Source: a cyanobacterium endosymbiont of Epithemia clementina EcSB (lineage in GTDB: Bacteria; Cyanobacteriota; Cyanobacteriia; Cyanobacteriales; Microcystaceae). Taken from it: a stretch of 64,000 nucleotides of DNA. Positions 53,709-63,704 of this stretch are shown in pieces. The DNA lies in NCBI RefSeq assembly GCF_029919255.1, contig NZ_CP123991.1:675110-739109 (forward strand), written 5' to 3'. The translations under genes were made by a program, and so were the position numbers. Within the stretch, counting starts at the first letter, position 1. Each line of letters begins with the position of its first letter. A model generated the notes under the pieces. It was not told the DNA's origin. It saw nothing but the letters and a program-made list of their open reading frames with translations, and did not search any database.

Positions 53709-55985
53709 GTGCGTATCCCCCTCGACTACTACAGAATTTTGGGAGTTCTTCCCCAAGTTACAGATAAGCAGCTTAGTCAGGCTTATCATGATCGCTGTCT
53801 GCAATCACCCCGCCGGGAATATAGCAAGATGGCGATTTCATCGCGGAAGCAGCTGCTTACTCAAGCCTATGAAGTATTATCGGACTCAGAACAAAGAGCT
53901 GCTCACGAGGCCTTGTTTCTAGAAACTACTTTTTCCGACCAATTAAAGTCCAATCTGGAAATTCCTTTAACTGGCTCAGAGGAAGAAATTCTTCCTGATT
54001 CATCGCCATTAGATCCTAAGACGTTAGAAATTGCCCCTAAGCAGTGGATAGGGGCCTTAATGATTCTCCAAGAGTTGGGAGAATATGAACTAGTCATTAA
54101 GTTTGGTGAACTTTCTCTTGACACCTTGTCAAGTCCTAGATCGGAGCTGTTTTCTTCCATCTGCGAGATTCAAAGTGATGTTATTCTTACCATTGCCCTA
54201 GCTGCTTTAGAATTGAGCAGGGAACAATGGCAACAAGAAGAATACGAACAGGCTGGAATTTCAGGGGGAAAAGGACTCAGTATACTCCAAGAAAATTGTT
54301 TATTTCCCTCATTACAACTCGAAATTACCAAGGAACTTTATAAGTTACGTCCCTACCGAATTCTGGAGTTGTTGGCTCAACCTGAAAAAAATCGAGCTGA
54401 TCGAGATCAAGGCAAAACCCTACTTCAAGAAATGTTACAGGAAAGACAGGGGATTGATGGTCAGGGTGATGATCACTCTGGGCTTGGTATTGATGATTTT
54501 TTGCGGTTTATTCAACAACTACGGACTTATCTAACAGCTACCGAGCAAGAAGATATTTTTTTTCGTGAAACCAATTACCGGTCGGCCGTAGCTGCTTATT
54601 TAAGAGTATATTCTTTAATTGCCCGTGGTTTTGCCGGAAAACAACCGGCTTTTATTGTTGAAGCAAAAGGTATTCTTGACGGCTTAGAGAAACTTCAAGA
54701 TGTCTCTTTAGAAAAAGGGATTTGTGCGTTGCTTTTAGGGGAAACCCGGGAGGCTATCCTAGCATTAGAACAATGTGAAGATGAAGAAGTCTTAACTTTT
54801 GTTCGAGAACAATCCCAAGGGGCGCCAGATCTTCTCCCAGGATTGTGTTTATATGGGCAATATTGGTTACACACGGAAGTATTTTCTCATTTTCGTGATT
54901 TTAAAAAACGGACTGACTCTTTAGAAGATTATTTTGCTGATCAAGCAGTTCAGACTTACTTAGAACAGTTATCTTTTGATTCTCAAAAGACTTATCTTAA
55001 AGGGAAACAAGGAAATGAAGTGATGTTTAGTAGAACAATCTCTCGAAATGATCATGTCGTTCAAGAAAGAAGATCTTTCGCCAAAGGACGACACTTAAGA
55101 AAAACCCGCTTTCAACATCAAGAACCTCAGTTACTTGTCAGTGGAGGTGGGGGGATTCCTACTATGGCCACAGCTGCTGCTGTTCCTAGGACTCCATATC
55201 GTCGCAGTTTTAGGGAAAATTCTTCGAGAGGAGCTAGAAACAAGTCAGTTGTTACAACTTCTCACCAGGATTATCTTCGGAAATCCCAGACTGACCAGTC
55301 TTTTAGTTTACCGACAACAGCTAACGAGCCAGAACAAAGAGCTCAGCGTGGGTCGTATAAACGAAACAATCCCTACAGGACTGGCAAGACAATCTTTAAA
55401 TTCCGGCCTTGGTTTATGCTGGTTGCTTCATTGACAGTCTTAGGAGCAGTAGGATCATCAGTTAAATGGATTCAATATATTGTGTCTCCCTTGGTTGCTT
55501 TGGAGGAAGAACAACTTGTTTTGGAACTACGTCAACCTCCAATTACCATTCCAGTGCCAGAGACTAAAATCAAAAATAAAACAAAAAATCAGATAAAGAA
55601 ACTGACCATAGAAGACGCGAAACAAGTCATTGAGACGTGGTTATCGAGTAAAGCTGATGCCTTCGGCTTGGAACATAAGATTGAGTCATTAAACAACACT
55701 TTATCAACTCCTCTTCTCAGTCTCTGGAAAAGTAGAGCGCAAAGTCTTATAAAATACGAAGACTATTGGAAATATAAGCATAATGTTACTATAAAGTCCC
55801 TAAATATTACTGATAATACCCCAGATAAAGCAGTTATTGAGGCTGAGGTTAGAGAAATTGCTGATTTTTACCACCGTGGTCAACTAAACAAGAGTCAATC
55901 TTATGATGATCGACTGAGAGTTCGTTATGGGTTACTCCGCAAGCAAGATCGTTGGCTAATTTATTCTCTTGAAGTTATTAATTAA
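53709..55985 (+). CDS. ftn2: cell division protein Ftn2/ZipN (ARC6 homologue)
   Basis: 758 residues, GTG start. FtsZ-ring anchoring protein of cyanobacteria and plastids. A DnaJ-like N-terminal domain (IPLDYYRILGVLPQVTDKQL, about 4-70) lacks the HPD motif, as in the family. A long helical cytoplasmic region follows. One membrane helix lies near residues 572-595 (WFMLVASLTVLGAVGSSVKW). The C-terminal IMS domain (IEDAKQVIETWLSSKADAFG onward) faces the periplasm. Intact, so the cell still divides by FtsZ. Confidence 0.93.
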   Translation: MRIPLDYYRILGVLPQVTDKQLSQAYHDRCLQSPRREYSKMAISSRKQLLTQAYEVLSDSEQRAAHEALFLETTFSDQLKSNLEIPLTGSEEEILPDSSPLDPKTLEIAPKQWIGALMILQELGEYELVIKFGELSLDTLSSPRSELFSSICEIQSDVILTIALAALELSREQWQQEEYEQAGISGGKGLSILQENCLFPSLQLEITKELYKLRPYRILELLAQPEKNRADRDQGKTLLQEMLQERQGIDGQGDDHSGLGIDDFLRFIQQLRTYLTATEQEDIFFRETNYRSAVAAYLRVYSLIARGFAGKQPAFIVEAKGILDGLEKLQDVSLEKGICALLLGETREAILALEQCEDEEVLTFVREQSQGAPDLLPGLCLYGQYWLHTEVFSHFRDFKKRTDSLEDYFADQAVQTYLEQLSFDSQKTYLKGKQGNEVMFSRTISRNDHVVQERRSFAKGRHLRKTRFQHQEPQLLVSGGGGIPTMATAAAVPRTPYRRSFRENSSRGARNKSVVTTSHQDYLRKSQTDQSFSLPTTANEPEQRAQRGSYKRNNPYRTGKTIFKFRPWFMLVASLTVLGAVGSSVKWIQYIVSPLVALEEEQLVLELRQPPITIPVPETKIKNKTKNQIKKLTIEDAKQVIETWLSSKADAFGLEHKIESLNNTLSTPLLSLWKSRAQSLIKYEDYWKYKHNVTIKSLNITDNTPDKAVIEAEVREIADFYHRGQLNKSQSYDDRLRVRYGLLRKQDRWLIYSLEVIN

Positions 55986-56158
55986 GGAACAATGAGGAGC
56001 AAACTTTCTCAGTCATTAGACTAATTAGTTTGACAAAAAGTGGTGTGGCTGATAAGCTAGAAAGCTATAACTCAACAGATTTGTGTTAGGAAAGCCAATA
56101 ATCAAATTGTTGGCCCATTTCCTGCTGTAAAAAAACTAGGAGGTATAAGAGTTAATCA

Positions 56159-56341
56159 ATGACCCAAGTTGTAGTCGGTCAAAATGAGCCCATTGAATCT
56201 GCTTTGCGTCGGTTTAAGCGACAGGTTGCTAAAGCCGGAATCTACACAGATTATAAAAAGCATCAATTCTTTGAAACGCCGCAAGAGAAACGGAAGCGCA
56301 AAGAAGCGACTCGTAGAAGGCAGCGATCGCGCCGTCGTTAG
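56159..56341 (+). CDS. rpsU: 30S ribosomal protein S21
   Basis: 60 residues; [20 protein letters not shown], then [19 protein letters not shown] and a basic C-terminus ([11 protein letters not shown]). Helps mRNA engagement on the small subunit. AGGAGGT lies about 15 bp upstream of the ATG. The gene contains a HIP1 octamer (GCGATCGC) near its end. Confidence 0.96.
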   Translation: MTQVVVGQNEPIESALRRFKRQVAKAGIYTDYKKHQFFETPQEKRKRKEATRRRQRSRRR

Positions 56342-56429
56342 AAGTAGGACTTGCAATGCAGGCTGTGCCCTGGTTAGTCAATTTTTCTTAAAGTTGTTGA
56401 TATATTCTAAAGAGTTCTATGGTATCCAT

Positions 56430-56464
56430 AACCTCTCCTGAATGGGAGAGGGTTAACTTTTTTG
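56430..56464. terminator. bidirectional terminator between rpsU and the SUI1 gene
   Basis: AACCTCTCC and GGGAGAGGGTT pair around TGAAT, followed on the + strand by AACTTTTTT. It sits between convergent genes, so it can serve both. Confidence 0.75.
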
Positions 56465-56468
56465 GGAG

Positions 56469-56816
56469 TTAACCACCACTAATTTTTACTTTGTAGCCTA
56501 ATTGAGAGAGAACAGTTACTATTTTTTGGCAATGATTCCCTTGAATTTCAAGAGTATTGTCTTTAATAGTGCCGCCACTACCGCATTGATTTTTTAATTG
56601 TTTAAGTAATTGAACTAACTCTTCAGCAGAATGTTGAAAACCAGTTATAACGGTCACGGTTTTGCCCTTTCGTCCTGATCGGGTGGACTTCACCAAAATG
56701 TTTTGTTGTTGGGGAAGTAGATTTTTAACCTGACTTTCTAACACCTCTGGGTTGGAAGATAAACCAAACTCTTGATAGGCAATGTGCTCAGAAGAATACT
56801 GACGTTTGGAAGACAT
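56469..56816 (-). CDS. SUI1/eIF1-like translation factor
   Basis: 115 residues from ATG 56816 (MSSKRQYSSEHIAYQEFG), chosen over ATG 56834 because family members start here. The SUI1 domain is C-terminal: VKSTRSGRKGKTVTVITGFQ and QCGSGGTIKDNTLEIQGNHC. YciH-type bacterial homologue of eIF1, affecting start-codon fidelity or a subset of mRNAs. Convergent with rpsU. Confidence 0.9.
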   Translation of the reverse strand: MSSKRQYSSEHIAYQEFGLSSNPEVLESQVKNLLPQQQNILVKSTRSGRKGKTVTVITGFQHSAEELVQLLKQLKNQCGSGGTIKDNTLEIQGNHCQKIVTVLSQLGYKVKISGG

Positions 56817-57236
56817 AAAAAACCATAGGGACATAACCTAATTTAACTTGATCTTGAACTTTGAGCAAAGCTTACTTAGTTGCTTCTTCCAGCTAAACTA
56901 CAGGAAGTTTACTAGAACGATCAGGTAAAGTCATTAACTCCATTCGTGCTAAACGAACTAGATTAGACAAAAGTCCACTAAAATGGGATTAGAGTCGATT
57001 TCTATATAGTCTTAGAGTCGTAGCACTTTTCCAAAACCTCTCCTAAATCCAAGGCGAGAGAATCGCCCTGCAGTTGAGTCAATTCATAAAAGTAGTTCAA
57101 TTAACCTATAATTAGCAGTTTAATAGAGATTTATTTCCTTGTTCTAATTGGTGATCAAAAATTTATTTTATTGCCTCTAATTCAGGCATAGTTCTGAAGA
57201 GTATTGCCCCGATAGAAGAGCGATCACCCTAAAAAC

Positions 57237-57280
57237 ATAAACTCCTAAACTTGTATTATATAAATAATATAGGAGTTTAT
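57237..57280. repeat. inverted repeat, 11-bp arms
   Basis: ATAAACTCCTA and TAGGAGTTTAT around an AT-rich 22-nt centre that itself nearly pairs. It lies at the edge of a gene relic; it could be the relic's old terminator. Confidence 0.55.
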
Positions 57281-57299
57281 TGAACACTTAAATTCTAAC

Positions 57300-58140
57300 T
57301 TTTACTAACCCAATGCGATAGAGTTTTTCAACAAAAGTAATTGTCTCAACCTTAATGTGAGTAAGTCTAGGAGTTATCCAATGGTTCCCGACAAAGCGAT
57401 GACTTGAAGCAATGCTAAGGGTTAATGGTGATTATGTTGATCTATTCGTTGGGACATTCTCAAAAAAGTTTGCAACTTACCGACTACTAACTTTTGACTA
57501 AGGCGATAAGCTTGCCATTCTTAAGTCTACCAAGTCTTTAGTCTGATGGTTCTACGGTTACCAGTTGCTGTTGACTTGTTTGGAGATAGTTAACGATACA
57601 ATAGACAACTTTAGTCGAATCAACAGAGATATTGTAAGGAGTAGGAGCAATTTAGAAACACATCCTCTCAATTAAAATTTCGGCTGTCTTTTCTACTAAA
57701 GTGTGAGCAACTGTCCACAGTCCATAAAATTTTCGTTTGGTGTCTGCCTGGGGTTGACTTTCATTACGGTAGCATTTATTCAGAGAATTAATAAGACAAT
57801 ACTATCAAAGTGTACTCTCCTAAAGCGAGAATGACTAAATGATAGTATTCCATCTACTATTTCACCATTGGACCTACCGTATCTAGTTTGACAAAAGAAA
57901 TTTGGTCTAATTGTCTAGTTTGATGGCTGATAAAGTCACTATCGGGAACGGCCACTACTACAATTTGGTGAAAACTTGGGCGATATACCAACAAAGATCA
58001 GCTTCTTACAAGTAAGAAGCTGATCTTTGTTGAAGGGAAACCACAACTAAAGGCTGGCAAGAATTCGAGACAGATTTGTAGGATATAATCTTCCAGGGCA
58101 TGACAAAGGACGGCTAGAATGATTTTGAAGTAAGTTTACT
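57300..58140 (-). pseudogene. unidentified gene relic with many frame breaks
   Basis: Minus-strand frames switch repeatedly but keep protein-like pieces in order: ILAVLCHALEDYILQICLEF, then YRPSFHQIVVVAVPDSDF, ISHQTRQLDQISFVKLDTVG, then RKFYGLWTVAHTLVEKTAEI, then NISVDSTKVVYCIVNYLQTS, then KLVVGKLQTFLRMSQRIDQH. About 800 bp in total. I do not recognise the family. The perfect inverted repeat at 57989-58032 interrupts it. Confidence 0.5.
57989..58032. repeat. perfect inverted repeat, 21-bp arms
   Basis: Arms starting CAACAAAGATCAGCTTCTTA around AA. No T-run. It lies inside former coding DNA on the minus strand, suggesting an insertion rather than a terminator. Confidence 0.8.
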
Positions 58141-58240
58141 ATCAGGTCAGGTAACTTTTCAGTTAATTAAGGGTCGATTCCAACAGTATTGGGGATAGGT
58201 TGACTCAAATTATGTAAGTTTTAATGTACTTTCCTAAGAG

Positions 58241-58294
58241 AATCAATTAATACTATAAACTACTAATTAGTAGAGTTTATAGTATTAATTGATT
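58241..58294. repeat. perfect inverted repeat upstream of the deaminase gene
   Basis: 21-bp arms (beginning AATCAATTAATACTATAAAC) around a 12-nt centre that contains the small palindrome ACTAATTAGT. It ends 22 bp before the start codon at 58317, so an mRNA starting upstream would carry a large hairpin next to its ribosome site. Confidence 0.75.
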
Positions 58295-58316
58295 AAAATA
58301 AATTTTATTTGTTCCT

Positions 58317-59672
58317 ATGTCTATTATTTCTGAGATTTTTTTGAGTGGTCACTACTGGCTTAAAAATGTTCATATTCCCTTGTGTTTATTAGATAAAAGC
58401 CATTTTACTCCTGATACTAGGGAAGGTTTATGTCGAGTTGATTTAGAAATTGTTCAAGAAAAAATTTCCTCAATTGTTCTTTCTGATTCTACTGTGATAG
58501 AAAATACTTTCATAGATTTAAAAGGGGGTATTATTTTTCCTGGGTTTGTCGATATTCATACCCATTTAGATAAGAGTCATATTTGCGAACGATCACCTAA
58601 TTTAGACGGTACATTTGATACCGCAATAACAACCCTTAGAAAGGATGTTCAGGCATTTTGGCAACCCGAAGATGTTTATGCTCGCATGGAGTTTAGTCTG
58701 AAGTGTAGTTATGCTCATGGAACAACGGCTATTAGAACTCATTTAGATTCATTTGGGAGACAAGCTGACTTAGTTTTTGAAGTCTTTAAAAGATTACAAA
58801 CTCAATGGCAAGATAAAATCATTCTTCAAGCTGTTTGTTTAGTTTCTTTAGATTATTTTTTGACGGATGAAGGGGTAATTTTAGCAGATAAAGTAGCTGA
58901 ATATGGAGGTATTTTAGGTGGGGTTGCTTATATGAATCCCTATCTAGAAAAACAACTTAATCAGGTTTTTACTTTGGCAAAAGAACGTAACTTAAGTTTA
59001 GATTTTCATGTAGACGAAAATAATGATTTTAATTCAGTTTGTTTACATAAAATTGCTGAAATTGCCATCAAACATGAATTTTCAAATCAAATTATTTGCA
59101 GTCACTGTTGTAGTTTAGCAGTTCAATCGCAAGAAATTATTAATCGAACAATTAAATTAGTTAAACAAGCAAAGATTGGAGTTGTTAGTTTGCCAATGTG
59201 TAATCTATATCTTCAAGATAGAGCCTCGAACAAAACGCCTTATTGGAGGGGTATAACAAAAGTTCATGAATTTAAAAAACAAGGGATTCCTATTATATTT
59301 GCTAGTGATAATTGTCGAGATCCTTTTTTTGGATTTGGGGATCATGATGGGTTAGAAGTCTTTAAAGAATCCGTAAGAATTGCCCATTTAGATACTCCTT
59401 ATAGTGATTGGTGTAGTAGTGTAACGAAAACTCCTGCAACCTTAATGGGACTCTCTAGTATTGGTCGAATTTCAATCGGTTTAAATGCAGATTTAATTTT
59501 GTTTAAAGCCCGTTATTTTAGTGAATTATTATCGCGTCCTCAGAGTGATCGCATTGTTTTGCGCCGAGGAAAGCCAATTAATACTAACTTACCTGATTAT
59601 GCAGAGTTAGATAATTTAGTATTAGTCAATAAAGACTATAATAAAAGTGTACAAGTAGGAATTTCAAGATAA
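58317..59672 (+). CDS. cytosine deaminase-like amidohydrolase
   Basis: 451-residue metal-dependent hydrolase of the CodA branch. Metal ligands: HTHLDKSH near residues 82-88; FHVDENND near residue 240; ICSHCCSL near residue 262; and the catalytic aspartate in IIFASDNCRDPFFGFGDHDG. The N-terminal and C-terminal beta-sandwich pieces are present (FPGFVDIHTHLD; ISIGLNADLILFKA). Likely deaminates cytosine or a related pyrimidine; the exact substrate is not certain. Intact, isolated between two decayed regions. Confidence 0.87.
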   Translation: MSIISEIFLSGHYWLKNVHIPLCLLDKSHFTPDTREGLCRVDLEIVQEKISSIVLSDSTVIENTFIDLKGGIIFPGFVDIHTHLDKSHICERSPNLDGTFDTAITTLRKDVQAFWQPEDVYARMEFSLKCSYAHGTTAIRTHLDSFGRQADLVFEVFKRLQTQWQDKIILQAVCLVSLDYFLTDEGVILADKVAEYGGILGGVAYMNPYLEKQLNQVFTLAKERNLSLDFHVDENNDFNSVCLHKIAEIAIKHEFSNQIICSHCCSLAVQSQEIINRTIKLVKQAKIGVVSLPMCNLYLQDRASNKTPYWRGITKVHEFKKQGIPIIFASDNCRDPFFGFGDHDGLEVFKESVRIAHLDTPYSDWCSSVTKTPATLMGLSSIGRISIGLNADLILFKARYFSELLSRPQSDRIVLRRGKPINTNLPDYAELDNLVLVNKDYNKSVQVGISR

Positions 59673-60419
59673 ATTTAGACTAAATTTATTAAATAATAGG
59701 TAGTACATATAAATAAATATTATCCAAATTAGCCTGGATAATATTTTACTGAATTATTGAAATTAAAACACTTCTTATTTATGAGTAGTTAGTTAATATT
59801 AAAAATAAATTTTATTTTTAATATAGAAAGAGAGGGTAATAAATAAAAAAAAAGTTGATATTTATTTTTAATAAAAATTTCTGATAGTTTAAATACCATA
59901 AATACCAGTCGTTGTTTTGTATACTATTTCAATAAGTAGAACTCTTCATAGAAAATCTGATATTAGGTAACGGTTAATTCCTCTAAAATTTAGAATCTCA
60001 TTTATTAAACTGAGTTGAGAGTTTGACGCCATATGGATAAATAAAGTTAAAATTTTGAATACAGTACAATTAGGTTTAAATGAAAAATTTAGTGTAGTAT
60101 TGTCTGTCTAATAGATAGAGTTTTTGATAAGTATATTTATTGAGTATCAAACTTTGTATTTATATTTTTTGTATTGATATAACAGGTCTGATAAAATCCT
60201 AAAATGTTAAATGTTACCGTAATGATCTAAATCTATATAATCGACTGTTTGGTAGGCTAAACAGCCCGCAAATAAATCTCCACACTAATAATTAAACTAA
60301 TTGCATCATAAAAAAACAATATTTATAGATAAATAAATAGATTTAATAATATTTAATAGTTAAAAATCTAGAATTTAGAATTTTATAAAAAAATCTCATT
60401 ATACTTGATATTTACAATT

Positions 60420-60580
60420 GTAGGTAATTATTAACCAACCATAGTTTTCTTCTGATTTAATTAAATTCAATTTATCCCCACCAAGGGAACTGTGTTCCCT
60501 TTACCAAATCTGACCTGTTACTTTCTCAACCGTTAACCCACGAATATTTTGGATGGCATCGTCAGCGTCTTTAAACTCTA
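60420..60580 (-). pseudogene. unidentified gene relic, one in-frame stop
   Basis: One minus-strand frame reads EFKDADDAIQNIRGLTVEKV, TGQIW, TAA, REHSSLGGDKLNLIKSEENY, GWLIITYN. Both sides of the stop are in the same frame and clearly protein-like. Family not recognised. No start codon is identifiable. Confidence 0.45.
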
Positions 60581-61452
60581 GAAAAAGTCATAATCAAAGA
60601 ATTATTTATCATAATTTAATCGGATAATTTTACTTCAATTACTACCAATATTCTGCGCTTATAAAAGTATTTTAATCTGTGAAAGCCAAACCAAACAAGA
60701 ATCAAAGTGTTGTCTCACTAACTTCACAGAATAAATTTAAAAGATTACTTTTAAGTTTTGTAAAACCAAATACTCAAAGGGGGACAGGCAATACATCTCT
60801 AGTTTGCTTGAGTGGTTTCGTGAGAATAGATGAGATAAGCAAGACGATTTTCAGTCAAATTCCGGTTTAATGACACCTACATCGGTCCTCCTTTTAGATT
60901 AAATTTACTTAACGTGGAAAGATATATTTTATGAGTAAATCAGAACAAATTTTTGAACGATCAATTTATCTTTAAATCAGCAATAAACTTTTTAATATAA
61001 AGGTCAGATTTTCCTCTAGCTATTAAGTTAGCTAGTTTAACTTAATAAGAACATGTTAAAGTAGAAGCAATAGTCAAAAAAATCTTAGTAATGATTGATT
61101 AATTTAGTTATAAAAACTGGGCATAAGTAAAAATATAATTGTACTTTTTACTAAATTAAATTTATACAGATATTGATAAAAATTTAGATTTTTTAGCTAA
61201 TTCCTTAAAAAATAATCCTAATTTTGATTTTCCTAAAGAAATCAATGATTTTGTAAGATATATACTAGCCGCAGATAATTGTGTTAGATCTTAACATACT
61301 TATAAAGAAAATAATTAAAGACTATATAAAAAACAGACTAACTATTTAATTCAATTCGATTTAATTTTTTCTGAAAAAAAGAAAACCATCACAACGATTT
61401 TAATAAAATGAATAAGTATTAATAAGTAGTTAAAATAACTATAAGTCACATA

Positions 61453-61483
61453 TATCAAATGATTAATTATTAATCATTTGATA
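61453..61483. repeat. perfect inverted repeat, 14-bp arms
   Basis: TATCAAATGATTAA and its exact complement around TTA. Located in gene-free DNA, close to an AAAT tetranucleotide run. Confidence 0.65.
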
Positions 61484-61944
61484 CTATATATTGATCTACT
61501 AAATAAATAAATAAATAAATCATATCATATAAAATATATGCTCATATGAAACAATAAAAATTAGGTACGAATCATAAAGTTGGTACAGAAATAGTTAAAA
61601 AAAACTTTGCCTAGATCTTAGTGAAAATATTAATTCTCTTGAAAGAAAGTAAAATTTAATTTTGAGAGTAAAGGTGCGGTTATTTAGATTTAATTTTTAT
61701 TAAAATTTATATCTGGACCTTTATGTTCTTAATATTTTTACTTTGAAAAAATATTCAATGTTTATTCAGCAGTTTATATTTTTATTAATTTTAATCTGTT
61801 TAGCTATAATTTTGGTTTCTATTGTACTTCTTTCTCAATTGTTACAACGATAAGTTAACATAAAGACCGTAGATGAATATCTTATGTTAACGGTAACTAT
61901 AAATTATGTTTAAAATTATACAAACAGTAGCTTAATGTTAATTT

Positions 61945-62101
61945 TGAATAACGAGTCGAGTAAAGCCAGGGAGTTTATTCGTAAAACGGTACAAACTTTT
62001 GGGGTGCGGAAAATCTCTGAGAGGTTTAGACAATTATCAGGGGACAATGTCTGATGTGATTGAGCGATTATTGAGATATCGGTTGTTAGAAGATAAGTAG
62101 C
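61945..62101 (+). pseudogene. unidentified short relic
   Basis: A 47-codon frame without a start (VKPGSLFVKRYKLLGCGKSL, RGLDNYQGTMSDVIERLLRY, RLLEDK, TAG) at higher GC than its surroundings. The end resembles tails of small ribbon-helix-helix-type proteins, but that is a guess. Confidence 0.3.
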
Positions 62102-63366
62102 TTTTTGATACTCTTGTCCTTTAAAAGTTAATAATATTAGTTGCTTAAAGTGTTACGGGGAGCCTGAAAATGCTTTTTTTAAAAAAATGGTAAATTTATG
62201 GTGATCGCAATGGTTGCGGTTGACAGTTAGTTCGTTTGTCCATCATTCAAACGTAAAGTAAAAAAACGATGTAGCTATCACTAATAATTAACGTAATATT
62301 TTCTTCTTAATCATCAGTCAAATTTCTATAAAATTGTTTTTTTCAGTTGTTCTAGTAAAGTAAATAATCGTAGCAAAATTAACTTGGTTACATCAATAAA
62401 GACTAGGTCTGTAAGTTTAAGTCATTAAAGTCTTATCTAATATAAGAGTCTCGAAGTTTGTCCCAAATTTTTATAAACCTTAAAAGGCATAAAGTATTTT
62501 TTTTGTTAATTTAAGTTTTTTAAAGTAAAAATGCTAGATTTACTAACTTTAATGTTTATCTTGTTGTGCGAGTAGTCACTTAGTAAGTGTAGAGAAACGT
62601 TGTGATTCTGTTCTCGCAATTATTCAACAATCTCAAGTTATTTTTTCTCAAGTAAAGGGTGATTTTTTTAAAAAATAAGGTAATAATTTTATTCTTTTCA
62701 TGGTTTTCTAGCGTCCAAAGATATGATTAACGAATCTATACCAAAATTTTAAAAAACATGTTAGTTGTTGTGTTGATTAATTGGTCTTATTGTTAGTTTA
62801 TCTAACTTTAGTGGAAATATCTATCGAGTACAGCTTCGTTTTTTGATGCAACTAATATTTTTTTGTTTTTTTCACTATAATCTATCCAAATAAAACTCAC
62901 TATGAATTAGAATACCACCTACTCTATCTGATGTTTGCTATCTTCATTGTTATAGTTGTTCAATGACCATTGAAGTAATTAACTACTTACTTAAGATAAA
63001 AGTTGTTTTACCTATCAATCAACTTATACAAACAATATGTCAATTATAGAGATAGTGTTTTTTCCTATGTTCAAGCATCATCAAATAGAACTAATAAACT
63101 TTAATTCATTGGTTAAGCGTCAATACGAAATAGAACAGCGATCACATATTTTTTAGTAGATTATCTATGGGTTGTTTCAGGACAACAAGAGCTATGGTAT
63201 TTTGCGGTAAAACTTCGAAGCAGCATTTTTAACAATTGCGCTTAGAACAAAATTTGTGAGATACCATCGATGTAATAGCAATTCATTGTTGACTACCAAG
63301 CTATTGTTAATCTGACAATTGGTTTGATCATTTGTGTTAAATTTAGAAGTTAGTCCTCCAAATTAA

Positions 63367-63543
63367 GATATTGTCTCTATTACGTTAGGTGATTGTTTAG
63401 AAATGGCAGGAATCGCTAAAGGGAGTGAAACCCTACAGCAAGTTCATTATCTCAAAATACTGGACTGTAAATTAATGTGAGGTTATTCCTTTTTTAAACA
63501 TCTCATGGCAGAAAAGGTTGTTTTTTTTAAAAAAAATCCCTAG
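63367..63543 (+). pseudogene. unidentified gene relic
   Basis: Frame with DIVSITLGDCLEMAGIAKGS, ETLQQVHYLKILDCKLM, TGA, GYSFFKHLMAEKVVFFKK, TAG. Upstream to about 62780 similar but more broken pieces occur (SGNIYRVQLRFLMQLIFF; LVKRQYEIEQRSHIF), so a gene of several hundred codons may have died here. Not recognised. Confidence 0.4.
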
Positions 63544-63704
63544 ATATTAATACTTTTACTTTAATATTTTAAAAATCATCATTCTCTTTATCTCCAACGG
63601 TTAAACTGCAGCCAAACTACCTCCATTATTACTACCAGAACTAAGTAGGTGAGCTCAAATTAAGTCTAAAATAGAAAAGTAGTTAAAAAAGAGCAATCAT
63701 CTAG

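Larger units (their letters stand above)
56817..58316. other. 1.5 kb gap with relics and inverted repeats
   Basis: No intact gene. A minus-strand patch near 56890-56985 (LLSNLVRLARMELMTLPDRS) looks like dead coding DNA. It also holds a large unidentified relic (57300-58140) and inverted repeats at 57237-57280, 57989-58032 and 58241-58294. Confidence 0.5.
59673..63704. other. 4 kb decayed region
   Basis: No convincing gene in 4 kb. It holds AT-rich inverted repeats at 59796-59824 and 61453-61483, an AAAT-repeat run near 61500-61520, minus-strand relic 60420-60580, + strand relic patches 61945-62101 and 63367-63543, and a 31-codon hydrophobic frame at 61758-61853 (MFIQQFIFLLILICLAIILV). A 63-codon frame at 60679-60870 has no recognisable features. 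Confidence 0.5.

Noticed and set aside
61758-61853. 31-codon hydrophobic frame (possible tiny photosystem or NDH subunit)
   Set aside because: No ribosome site and no match to a known small subunit; AT-rich DNA makes hydrophobic frames by chance.
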